The position numbers and the translations under genes were made by a program. This document shows, one piece after another, positions 14,184 through 20,434 of a stretch of DNA of 20,434 bases. Each line of letters opens with the position of its first letter. The stretch's first letter is position 1. Source of the stretch: RBG-16-66-20 sp964616875 (lineage in GTDB: Bacteria; Pseudomonadota; Gammaproteobacteria; Burkholderiales; SG8-39); the NCBI GenBank assembly GCA_964616875.1, contig CAZTSJ010000103.1:1-20434 (forward strand), given 5' to 3'. Below the pieces are notes generated by a model. The model was not told the origin of the DNA. It made no database searches and saw only the letters and a list, made by a program, of their open reading frames with translations.

Positions 14184-15617
14184 CTAGCCCCGGCTGACCG
14201 TCCGTGGGTACTGTGGCTGAGCCTGCTTCGGTCGTGGCGCGGGGGCCGGCGTGCCGGTCGGCCGGCTCACGGGTCCGGGCTGCGGCGCATGGTGCGGGCG
14301 CTGAAACGGCTGCCTCTGCGGTTGCTGCTGCACGTCATCAGGCCGCTTTTGCGTCCCATGCGGATGGCGCGGGTTCTTGTTGTCTGCGCGCCGCTGGTTG
14401 TTGTGCTGCGGGCGCTGCTGGCCACGCTGCGGGCGGCGTCCCTGGCGCTGCTGTTGTGGTTCGCGCGGCTGCTGGTGCAGGGGGTTGCCCGGCTCGAAGC
14501 CTGCGATCACGCGCTGTTCCACTTTACGGTTCATAAGTTTCTCGATGTCAGTCATCAATGGGCGGTCGTCGAAGCTGACCAGGGACACCGCCTCGCCTGA
14601 GGAGCCGGCGCGGCCGGTGCGGCCGATGCGGTGTACATAGTCTTCCGGCACGTGCGGCAGGTCGAAATTGACCACGTGCGGCAGTTCCTCGATGTCCAGG
14701 CCGCGCGCGGCGATGTCGGTGGCGACCAGCACCTGCAGCTCGTTGTCCTTGAAGCGCTTGAGCACGCGCGTGCGCTGCGGCTGGCTCTTGTTGCCGTGGA
14801 TGGCGTCGGCTTCGATGCCACTCTTCTCGAGCGCCTCGGCGAGGCGGTTCGCGCCGCGCTTGGTTTTCGTGAACACCAGCACCTGCTGCCAGTTGTTTTC
14901 TTTCACCAGGTGGGCGAGCAGGTCTTTCTTGCGCGACTGGTCCACCGGATGCTGCACCTGGGCGACCAGTTCCGCGGGCGTATTGCGGCGCGCGACTTCC
15001 ACCAGCTGCGGGCTGTGCATGAACGTGCCGGCGAGCTTGCGGATTTCCTCCGGGAACGTGGCCGAGAACATCAGGTTCTGGCGCTGCTTGGGCAGCAGGC
15101 CGATGATGCGGCGGATGTCGTGGATGAAGCCCATGTCGAGCATGCGGTCGGCCTCGTCCAGCACCAGGATTTCGACATGGCGCAGGTCGATGGTCTTCTG
15201 CTGCACGTGATCGAGCAGCCGTCCGGGCGTCGCGACGACAATGTCCACGCCGCGGCGCAGGTCCTGGATCTGCGGATTGATGTTGACGCCGCCGAAAATG
15301 GTGATCGAGCGCAGCGGCTTGTACTTGCCGTAGACGCGCACGCTCTCCTGCACCTGCGCCGCGAGTTCGCGGGTCGGCACCAGGATCAGGCAGCGAACTG
15401 TCCGGCCCGCGCCTTTCTTGTTGAGGATCTCGAGCAGCGGCAGCGTGAAGCCGGCGGTCTTGCCAGTGCCGGTCTGCGCGGCGGCGAGCAGGTCGCGGCC
15501 GCTGAGGACGACGGGGATGGCTTGCGCCTGAATCGGGGTGGGTACGGTATAGCCCTGCTCGGACACAGCACGGAGCAGCTCGGCCGACAGGCCAAGGGTA
15601 TTGAACGACGTAGTAAT
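14184..15617 (-). CDS. rhlE: DEAD-box ATP-dependent RNA helicase RhlE, apparent ATT start
   Basis: About 477 residues from the preferred start. Numbered from it, motifs are the Q-motif region PTPIQAQAIP, Walker A AQTGTGKT (47-54), PTRELA, DEAD (154-157), SAT (185-187), and HRIGRTGR (329-336). After about residue 377 comes a 100-residue tail rich in Gln, Pro and Arg, typical of RNA-binding helicase tails. Homologues begin MSFxxLGLxxELLRAV. Here the matching frame reads TTSFNTLGLSAELLRAV, preceded by ATT (15617-15615), with AGGAG seven bases upstream and an in-frame stop shortly before. No ATG, GTG or TTG occurs before the GTG at 15566, which would delete this conserved N-terminus. RhlE unwinds structured RNA in ribosome assembly and mRNA decay, often at low temperature. 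Confidence 0.9.
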   Translation of the reverse strand: MTTSFNTLGLSAELLRAVSEQGYTVPTPIQAQAIPVVLSGRDLLAAAQTGTGKTAGFTLPLLEILNKKGAGRTVRCLILVPTRELAAQVQESVRVYGKYKPLRSITIFGGVNINPQIQDLRRGVDIVVATPGRLLDHVQQKTIDLRHVEILVLDEADRMLDMGFIHDIRRIIGLLPKQRQNLMFSATFPEEIRKLAGTFMHSPQLVEVARRNTPAELVAQVQHPVDQSRKKDLLAHLVKENNWQQVLVFTKTKRGANRLAEALEKSGIEADAIHGNKSQPQRTRVLKRFKDNELQVLVATDIAARGLDIEELPHVVNFDLPHVPEDYVHRIGRTGRAGSSGEAVSLVSFDDRPLMTDIEKLMNRKVEQRVIAGFEPGNPLHQQPREPQQQRQGRRPQRGQQRPQHNNQRRADNKNPRHPHGTQKRPDDVQQQPQRQPFQRPHHAPQPGPVSRPTGTPAPAPRPKQAQPQYPRTVSRG

Positions 15618-15672
15618 GGTATTTCTCCTGAACGATCGGCCTGGGAGGGTTCACACCTCCAACCGGTTCAGG
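15618..15672 (-). promoter_or_regulatory. Structured leader overlapping the rhlE ribosome binding site
   Basis: In the mRNA, CCTGAAC (15672-15666) pairs perfectly with GTTCAGG (15633-15627). The second arm includes the first part of the AGGAG ribosome binding site (15625-15629). Inside, GGAGG (15660-15656) pairs with CCTCC (15648-15644). The fold would partly hide the Shine-Dalgarno sequence and could control translation, for example by temperature or by the helicase itself. Confidence 0.45.
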
Positions 15673-15728
15673 CAGAAACGACTAAAAGTAAGCTAACCGG
15701 ATGACGCTAAAAGGAAACTACAGGTCGA

Positions 15729-15734
15729 ATTATA
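15729..15734 (-). promoter_or_regulatory. -10 element of the probable rhlE promoter
   Basis: A perfect TATAAT on the minus strand lies about 110 bases before the rhlE start and just after the stop of the upstream lipoprotein gene. The -35 region at optimal spacing (CTGCTG) is poor, so activity may need another factor. The predicted leader is about 100 bases. Confidence 0.5.
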
Positions 15735-15739
15735 CACCA

Positions 15740-16087
15740 TCAAGTGCCGCCCAGCAGCTTTTCCGCCTGCCGCATGACCCTCGTAGCTGCGGCCTCGTCA
15801 TAGAGGAGGCCGCCGGACCTCGCTGCCACGCGCGCGCGCGTGGCAGTGCGGCTCAGGGGTTCGAGTTCGACCTCGACTTCGTTGTTGCCCTTTCTGGCCT
15901 TGAGAACTTCGCGCCCGCCGCGCACTTCGATGGCGGAGATCATCATGCCCATGCTCGCGAAGGTCGAGATGAAGGCCGGCTTGACGCGCGCCATGGGAGC
16001 CTCGAACGTGCGCTCGCTCGGCGTGGTCCCGCCCAGCGAAGCGCAGCCTACAATGAGGCTCAACGCGATGAGGCAGACGAATTTCAT
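15740..16087 (-). CDS. DUF3568-like small outer-membrane lipoprotein
   Basis: A 115-residue lipoprotein. The signal is MKFVCLIALSLIVGC, with lipobox IVGC and Cys15 as the lipidated residue. Ala and Ser follow, so sorting to the outer membrane is expected. The body contains EAPMARVKPAFISTFASMGM, VRGGREVLKARKGNNEVEVELEP-type strands and a C-terminal helix, resembling the small DUF3568 lipoproteins. Function is unknown. It is divergent from the other lipoprotein gene with only 35 bases between the start codons. A weak GTGGGG lies just before ATG. The rhlE promoter begins immediately after its stop. Confidence 0.82.
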   Translation of the reverse strand: MKFVCLIALSLIVGCASLGGTTPSERTFEAPMARVKPAFISTFASMGMMISAIEVRGGREVLKARKGNNEVEVELEPLSRTATRARVAARSGGLLYDEAAATRVMRQAEKLLGGT

Positions 16088-16122
16088 TGCCCCACTGTAG
16101 CTGCAATATCGCCGCACTGACA

Positions 16123-16620
16123 GTGTCGCCGAGGCACGTCGGAATCCGCGGCTTTGCACTGCTGGCCTTGCTGGGGGCGCTCTGCGCTTGCGACCCGTCC
16201 GTACGCGACAGGGAAGCCAAGCCACCCGCAGCGCAGGAGAAAGTGGCTGCGGCGCCGCTGTCGCAACAGCAGGTCGACGAACTATCCGGGCTGTGCGAGA
16301 AAACGTCGCGCGAACAGTTTCGCCGCGCCTGGAAGGACGGCAGCGAAACCACCGTGGAGGGGAAAACCACGGCCGCATTCAGGCATTACTACAACCAGAG
16401 GCTGAGCACGTGTTTCTACCTCCTGTCCCTTAATTCCGGCAGTACGCGCAGGAAAATGCTCTACGACGTCAACGGCGGCGAGCTCTATGGTGAATATCTC
16501 GGCCCCGCGACCGTGGAGTCGCCCCAGGCCAGTTTCCCGAAGACCTGCAGGGTTGAAAGCTTCTACTGCGCCTCCGGCGGAGAATGGGATGTGCTCGTGC
16601 GGCCGTACATGGAGGACTAG
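16123..16620 (+). CDS. Putative inner-membrane lipoprotein of unknown function
   Basis: About 165 residues. VGIRGFALLALLGALCAC is a lipoprotein signal with lipobox LCAC (Cys23), and the next residue is Asp, the classical signal for retention in the inner membrane. The mature part is soluble and has several cysteines (SGLCEK, STCFYL, KTCRVESFYC) that could form disulfides. No family is recognised. I choose GTG 16123, although no Shine-Dalgarno sequence is visible; TTG 16087 would add a cysteine-bearing stretch unlike a signal peptide. The stop is one base before the fructokinase TTG, and the GGAGG used by that gene lies in its last codons, so the two are coupled. Confidence 0.75.
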   Translation: MSPRHVGIRGFALLALLGALCACDPSVRDREAKPPAAQEKVAAAPLSQQQVDELSGLCEKTSREQFRRAWKDGSETTVEGKTTAAFRHYYNQRLSTCFYLLSLNSGSTRRKMLYDVNGGELYGEYLGPATVESPQASFPKTCRVESFYCASGGEWDVLVRPYMED

Positions 16621-16621
16621 C

Positions 16622-17473
16622 TTGAAAGTCGGCATTGACCTTGGCGGCACCAAAATCGAGCTGATCGCGCTCGACGCATCTGGTCACGAGGTGCTGCGAA
16701 CTCGCGTCCCCACGCCGCAGGGAAATTACACGGCGACAGTCGGCGCCGTGATTTCGTTGATAGGAAATGCAGAAAACAAATTGAAAGCAAAAGCAAGTGT
16801 CGGCATTGGTATTCCCGGCGCGCTGTCCCTGGTCACGGGGCGCGTGAAGAACGCCAACTCAACTTGTCTGAACGGCAATGACTTGAAGGGCGATCTGGAG
16901 AAAGCGCTCGGCAGGCAAGTCAGGATCGCCAACGATGCCAATTGCTTCGCGCTTTCGGAAGCGGTGGATGGAGCGGGCAAGGGTGCGGCAGTGGTGTTTG
17001 GCGTCATCCTCGGCACCGGCGTCGGCGCAGGGATCGTGGTGCGCGGTGAAGTACTGACGGGCCCGAACGCGATTGCCGGCGAATGGGGCCACAACCCGCT
17101 GCCGCTGCCGCGTAAAGAAGACCTGCCTTTGCCCGACTGCTACTGCGGGCGAAAAGGGTGCATCGAGGCCTACCTGTCGGGTCCGGCGCTGCAGAGGGAC
17201 GGGGAGAACCTTGATAGATATGAAGAACGCCTGGCGCGAGCGTTGGCAGGGGTGATCAACATCCTCGATCCGGACGTGATCGTGCTGGGCGGGGGAATAT
17301 CCAACCTTCCGCGGCTGTATGCCAAGGTGCCGGTACTCTGGCAGCCTTACGTCTTCTCGGACCATGTGGCGACGAGGCTGCTGCCTCCAATGCATGGGGA
17401 TTCCAGCGGCGTGCGCGGCGCGGCATGGCTCTGGGGACGCTATGCAGTGAATTCAAAAGGAACAACTGCATGA
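16622..17473 (+). CDS. mak: ROK-family fructokinase (Mak type), compact form
   Basis: A 283-residue sugar kinase that would phosphorylate fructose to fructose 6-phosphate. Motifs are DLGGTK (6-11, ATP), VGIGIPGALS (60-69), KNANST, the catalytic Asp in NDANC (D105), GTGVGAG, the zinc site GEWGHNPL (H157) plus CYCGRKGC (C173, C175, C180), and NILDPDVIVLGGGISN (213-228). HGDSSGVRGAAWLW near the end is nearly the same as in E. coli Mak. Compared with my recall of that protein, the region between CIE and NILD is about 25 residues shorter. The start is TTG with GGAGG six bases upstream. The stop overlaps the cytochrome ATG as ATGA. Confidence 0.88.
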   Translation: MKVGIDLGGTKIELIALDASGHEVLRTRVPTPQGNYTATVGAVISLIGNAENKLKAKASVGIGIPGALSLVTGRVKNANSTCLNGNDLKGDLEKALGRQVRIANDANCFALSEAVDGAGKGAAVVFGVILGTGVGAGIVVRGEVLTGPNAIAGEWGHNPLPLPRKEDLPLPDCYCGRKGCIEAYLSGPALQRDGENLDRYEERLARALAGVINILDPDVIVLGGGISNLPRLYAKVPVLWQPYVFSDHVATRLLPPMHGDSSGVRGAAWLWGRYAVNSKGTTA

Positions 17474-18156
17474 AAAAGACGATCGCGATGTCCGTAATGC
17501 TGGCTCTGGCACCCGCGGCGCAGGCAGCCGATATCGAGGCGGGCAAGGCCAAGGTCGCGGAAGTCTGCGCCGCCTGCCATGGCGCCAACGGGGTGAGCGT
17601 AAGCGACACCATCCCCAATCTGGCGGGCCAGCACGCCGCCTACTTCGCTTCGCTGCCCGGGGCGACGGGTCCCACCGCCAAATCGGCGCAGTTGCCGCAT
17701 GTCTCTAAATCGAGTCTGACCTTCCCCGAAGGCTTCAAGGACTCGTTCGTGAAGTACCACAGCATCAATTTTCCGGCGACCAAACAGGTACGCTACTACT
17801 ACGCCAACAAGGCGGCGGTAGAGGCGGCGAAGGCTAGCAAGCCGCTGCCCGACGGCTCGTACCTGATCGCGGAGGTCTACGCTGCGAAAGTGGACGCCGC
17901 CGGCAAGCCGGTCAGCAGCAGCGACGGCCTCTACGTGGCGGATAAACCACTCTTCTACACCGGGATGGGCACGGGCGCGGGCTGGGGCAACGGCATTCCG
18001 GAACCGCTGCGCAACGGCAACTGGAACTACGCGGTCTTCACGCTGGACAAGAAAGCGCGTCCCGGCGTGAACCAGGCCGAATGCCTCGCCTGCCACAAGC
18101 CGCTCGACAGCGTGAGCTATACCTTCACGATCAAGGAACTCGAGGGCGCGAAGTAG
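17470..18156 (+). CDS. Periplasmic cytochrome: truncated c-type domain fused to a cytochrome P460 domain
   Basis: A 228-residue exported c-type cytochrome. The signal peptide MKKTIAMSVMLALAPAAQAA is cleaved near residue 20. Residues 24-60 begin like cytochrome c4/c553 with heme motif CAACH (33-37) and IPNLAGQHAAYFA, but the usual later part with the Met ligand is missing; there is no Met from 11 to 165. Residues of about 85-225 match the cytochrome P460 family (FVKYHSINFPATKQVRYYY, PLPDGSYLIAEVY, RNGNWNYAVF) with a second heme motif CLACH (205-209). P460 proteins oxidise hydroxylamine or bind NO. The role here is unknown. AAAGGA lies upstream of ATG, and a terminator follows the gene. Confidence 0.87.
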   Translation: MKKTIAMSVMLALAPAAQAADIEAGKAKVAEVCAACHGANGVSVSDTIPNLAGQHAAYFASLPGATGPTAKSAQLPHVSKSSLTFPEGFKDSFVKYHSINFPATKQVRYYYANKAAVEAAKASKPLPDGSYLIAEVYAAKVDAAGKPVSSSDGLYVADKPLFYTGMGTGAGWGNGIPEPLRNGNWNYAVFTLDKKARPGVNQAECLACHKPLDSVSYTFTIKELEGAK

Positions 18157-18178
18157 CGCAACGAAGTAGATGCAGGAG

Positions 18179-18202
18179 AAAAGGGGCTACGGCCCCTTTT
18201 TT
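18179..18202 (+). terminator. Intrinsic terminator after the cytochrome gene
   Basis: A 9-bp stem (AAAAGGGGC with GCCCCTTTT, loop TACG) ends in a run of six T, 22 bases after the cytochrome stop. It closes the lipoprotein-fructokinase-cytochrome transcript. The A-rich 5' side and T-rich 3' side make it potentially active on both strands. Confidence 0.9.
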
Positions 18203-18236
18203 ACGCGAGGCACCGTCGGGATATCATAGCCCGCGC

Positions 18237-18653
18237 ATGGAATCCACCGCCGCACTGAAGCCCGGCCTCACCGGCCGCACCGAACTGGTGGTCGGCGAGG
18301 AGCACACCGCACCACGCGTGGGCAGCGGCAAGGTGCACGTGCTGGCGACGCCGGTGATGATCAACCTGTTCGAGGCGGCGGCGCTTGCGGCGATCGAGCA
18401 ACTGCTGCCGCCGGGCTACCAGAGCCTCGGCACGATCCTCAATGTCCGGCACATTGCCGCGACGCCGGTAGGGATGAAGGTTTTTGCGGAAGCGAAAGTA
18501 CTGGAAGTGAAGAACAGGACAGTGCACTTCGCCCTGCAGGCGAAAGACGAAAAGGAGTTGATCGGCGACGGTACGCACGAACGCGTGGTCGTCAACGTCG
18601 CCAAATTCGACCAGCGCGTCGCGCGCAAGCTCGCGCCCCGGCATGAAAACTGA
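18237..18653 (+). CDS. FlK-type hot-dog thioesterase
   Basis: A 138-residue hot-dog fold acyl-CoA thioesterase. The putative catalytic residues T38 (ATPVMINLFEAA), E46 and H72 (NVRHIAATPVG) have exactly the spacing of Thr42, Glu50 and His76 of fluoroacetyl-CoA thioesterase FlK. Most chromosomal members hydrolyse unknown acyl-CoA substrates, so fluoroacetate resistance should not be assumed. There is no Shine-Dalgarno sequence. TATCAT (18222-18227) lies nine bases before ATG, consistent with a leaderless message starting right after the upstream terminator. The last 11 bases overlap the FAD oxidoreductase gene, so it heads a three-gene transcript. Confidence 0.88.
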   Translation: MESTAALKPGLTGRTELVVGEEHTAPRVGSGKVHVLATPVMINLFEAAALAAIEQLLPPGYQSLGTILNVRHIAATPVGMKVFAEAKVLEVKNRTVHFALQAKDEKELIGDGTHERVVVNVAKFDQRVARKLAPRHEN

Positions 18654-19890
18654 CGCGGTCGTCCTCGGCGCCGGCATGGTCGGCGTCAGCGTGGCGCTGC
18701 ACCTGCAGGCGCGCGGGCGCGATGTGGTGCTGCTCGACCGGCGCGGCGTGGCGGAGGAGACCTCGTTCGGCAACGCCGGCCTGATCCAGCGCGAGGGCGT
18801 CGTGCCCTACGGCTTTCCGCACGATTTCGGCGCGCTGTTCCGTTACGGCCTGAACCGCACCATCGACGCGCACTATCACCTTTCGGCGCTGTTCGACCTC
18901 GCGCCGTTCCTGTGGAAGTACTGGCGCCATTCGCGCCGCGACCGTCACGCCGAGATCGCGCGCCTGTACTCGCGCCTGATCGAGCACTGCGTCACCGAGC
19001 ACGACGCGCTCGCGCGCGAGGCCGGCGCGACGCAGCTGATACGGCGCAAGGGCTGGATGCGCGTTTTCCGCACCGCGCGCGAACGCGATCTGCGCTTCGC
19101 CGAAGCGGCGGCCTGGCGTGCGGAATTTGGCGTCAATTTTTCTACCTTGGATGAAAAAGAACTGCAGGAGAAGGAACCTCATCTCAACCCTCTACTCGTG
19201 GGCGCGCTGCACTGGACCGATCCCACCAGCGTGACCGATCCGCAGGGCCTGGCGCTCGCGTATCTCAAGCTGTTCGAGAGCCGCGGCGGCCGGTTTGTGC
19301 AGGGAAATGCCCTCTCCTTGCGGCAGGAAAGCGACGGCTGGTCGGTACGCACCGCGGAAGGCCCGCTGCAGGCGGGCGCGGCGGTGGTGGCGCTCGGGCC
19401 CTGGGCTGACATGGTGACGCGCGCGCTTGGCTACGACCTGCCGCTGGCCGTGAAGCGCGGCTACCACATGCACTACCGCGCCGCAGGCAAGGCGATGCTC
19501 AATCACCCGGTGCTCGACACCGAGCGCGGCTACATGCTCGCGCCGATGCAGCGCGGCATCCGTCTCACCACGGGCGCCGAGTTCGCGCTGCGCGATGCGA
19601 TCCGCACCCCGGTGCAACTGGGCCGCGCCGAGCCGCTTGCGCGCGAGCTGTTTCCGCTCGCCGAGCGCCTCGACACCGAGCCGTGGATGGGCGCGCGCCC
19701 CTGCACGCCGGACATGATGCCGATCATCGGCAGGGCGCCGCGCCACGCCAATCTCTGGTTCGCTTTTGGCCACGCGCACCACGGCCTGACGCTGGGGCCG
19801 GTGACAGGCCGCCTGATTGGCGAGATGATGACGGGCGAGACGCCGTTCATCGATCCGACGCCGTATCGGGCCGAACGCTTCCAGGGATAG
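18643..19890 (+). CDS. DadA-like FAD-dependent D-amino acid dehydrogenase/oxidoreductase
   Basis: A 415-residue flavoprotein of the DAO family. The N-terminus DAVVLGAGMVGVSVALHLQARG holds the FAD-binding GxGxxG (9-14), followed by the acidic strand end VVLLDRRG and TSFGNAGLIQ, which is characteristic of DadA-type enzymes. C-terminal family segments are RPCTPDMMPIIGRAP and FGHAHHGLTLGPVTGRLIGEM. Such enzymes deaminate D-amino acids, or oxidise related amines, and pass electrons to the respiratory chain. The exact substrate is unknown. It overlaps the thioesterase gene by 11 bases and is followed after six bases by an SDR gene, so the three are probably co-transcribed. Confidence 0.9.
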   Translation: MKTDAVVLGAGMVGVSVALHLQARGRDVVLLDRRGVAEETSFGNAGLIQREGVVPYGFPHDFGALFRYGLNRTIDAHYHLSALFDLAPFLWKYWRHSRRDRHAEIARLYSRLIEHCVTEHDALAREAGATQLIRRKGWMRVFRTARERDLRFAEAAAWRAEFGVNFSTLDEKELQEKEPHLNPLLVGALHWTDPTSVTDPQGLALAYLKLFESRGGRFVQGNALSLRQESDGWSVRTAEGPLQAGAAVVALGPWADMVTRALGYDLPLAVKRGYHMHYRAAGKAMLNHPVLDTERGYMLAPMQRGIRLTTGAEFALRDAIRTPVQLGRAEPLARELFPLAERLDTEPWMGARPCTPDMMPIIGRAPRHANLWFAFGHAHHGLTLGPVTGRLIGEMMTGETPFIDPTPYRAERFQG

Positions 19891-19896
19891 CTCGAC

Positions 19897-20434
19897 ATGC
19901 CATCTTTTTCCGGACGAGTCATAGCGATCACCGGCGCGTCGGAAGGCATCGGCGCCGAACTCGCGCGCCAGGTCTCAGGGAAAGCGGTCTGGCTGGCGCT
20001 CGCGGCGCGCAACCTGGAGAAACTCGAGGCCGTGGCCGCCGACTGCCGTGCGCGCGGCGCCGAAGCGGTCGCCATCCGCTGCGACGTCAGCGTGGAAGCC
20101 GATTGCCGCAACTTCGTCGAGACCGCCGCCCGCAAATACAGCTCGATCGACATCCTGGTCAACAACGCCGGCGTCTCGGGCCACGCTAATTTCGCGGACG
20201 TGAACGATTTCGCCTGGTACGAAACGATGATGCGCGTCAACTACATGGGCAGCCTGTACTGCACCAGCTACGCTCTGCCGCACCTGAAAAAACGCCGCGG
20301 CCAGATCGTCGCCATCTCCAGCCTCGCCGGCAAGGTGGGGATTCCCGGCCGCACAGCCTACAGCCCCACCAAGGCGGCGCAGGCATTGTTTTTCGAGGCC
20401 CTGCGCCTGGAGCTGCAGGAAAGCGGCGTCGACA
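19897..20434 (+). CDS. Short-chain dehydrogenase/reductase, partial
   Basis: The first 179 residues of a classical SDR that runs off the right edge. Motifs seen are the cofactor loop TGASEGIG (12-19), CDVS, NNAG (89-92), the catalytic serine in AISSLAG (141-142), and YSPTK with Y155 and K159. R38 in AARN, just after the second strand, favours NADP(H), as inference only. The opening MPSFSGRVIAITGASEGIG supports the ATG start; AGGGA lies about 11 bases upstream within the preceding gene end. The substrate cannot be read. It is third in the thioesterase-FAD oxidoreductase-SDR series. Confidence 0.93.
   Translation, partial: MPSFSGRVIAITGASEGIGAELARQVSGKAVWLALAARNLEKLEAVAADCRARGAEAVAIRCDVSVEADCRNFVETAARKYSSIDILVNNAGVSGHANFADVNDFAWYETMMRVNYMGSLYCTSYALPHLKKRRGQIVAISSLAGKVGIPGRTAYSPTKAAQALFFEALRLELQESGVD

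Noticed and set aside
14631..15704. A 357-codon plus-strand frame opposite rhlE, and similar long frames at 9658-10617, 7536-8471, 12313-13101 and 13092-14600
   Set aside because: Each lies opposite or across confidently identified genes and shows the usual shadow composition; none has a domain.
18237..18653. Fluoroacetate resistance gene flK
   Set aside because: The catalytic spacing matches, but the family is broad and nothing nearby makes or uses fluorinated compounds.
1..20434. Mobile elements, CRISPR, tRNA or rRNA, integrases, prophage
   Set aside because: I looked for transposase-like proteins, direct repeats with spacers, tRNA-like arms and phage genes and saw none.

Overview
The window reads as chromosomal DNA from a GC-rich betaproteobacterium, probably Burkholderiales-like or an uncultured relative. 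The evidence is the gene mix: LivKHM-type transport, a PF04392 binding protein, DUF4124 and DUF3568-like small envelope proteins, an RhlE helicase, a free-standing SWIB protein, class I fructose bisphosphatase, and c-type cytochromes of the c4/P460 kind. I see no rRNA, tRNA, CRISPR array, transposase or phage gene. The window is gene-dense, with one gap above 300 bases (6740-7135).

Layout, left to right. (1) 1-2386, minus strand: livK, livH and the start of livM, a branched-chain amino acid type ABC importer. A terminator-like hairpin lies between the binding protein and the permeases. (2) 2449-3105, plus strand: a LolD-like ABC ATPase with no permease beside it. (3) 3102-6739, minus strand: pdxH, an APH-fold kinase, a divergent enolase and a calcineurin-like phosphoesterase, every junction overlapping. 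(4) 6740-7135: noncoding, then the SWIB gene 7136-7417 with its own promoter and terminator. (5) 7470-13119, minus strand: PF04392 binding protein, GMC oxidoreductase, htpX, an MFS transporter and fbp. (6) 13180-13824, plus strand: an HCCA isomerase/DsbA-like protein. It converges on 13833-15617 (minus): rhlE followed by a DUF4124 protein. (7) 15740-16087 (minus) and 16123-16620 (plus): two divergent small lipoproteins. The plus one leads into a fructokinase (ROK/Mak) and a cytochrome c-P460 fusion protein, closed by a strong terminator at 18179-18202. (8) 18237-end, plus strand: FlK-type thioesterase, DadA-like FAD oxidoreductase and an SDR that runs off the window.

The most unusual items are these. 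The enolase relative has lost the His of the SHRSGETE motif and part of a catalytic loop, and sits in a translationally coupled operon with a kinase and a phosphatase; this is the best candidate for an undescribed small phospho-metabolite pathway. The periplasmic cytochrome joins a cut-down c-heme domain without a Met ligand to a P460 domain. rhlE has no ATG, GTG or TTG at its expected start, only an ATT behind a good Shine-Dalgarno sequence and a folded leader. The MFS start codon lies in the loop of a 9-bp hairpin. Several genes have a -10-like hexamer 7-9 nt before ATG and no Shine-Dalgarno sequence, suggesting leaderless mRNAs.

All family assignments come from reading motifs by eye; no database search was run.
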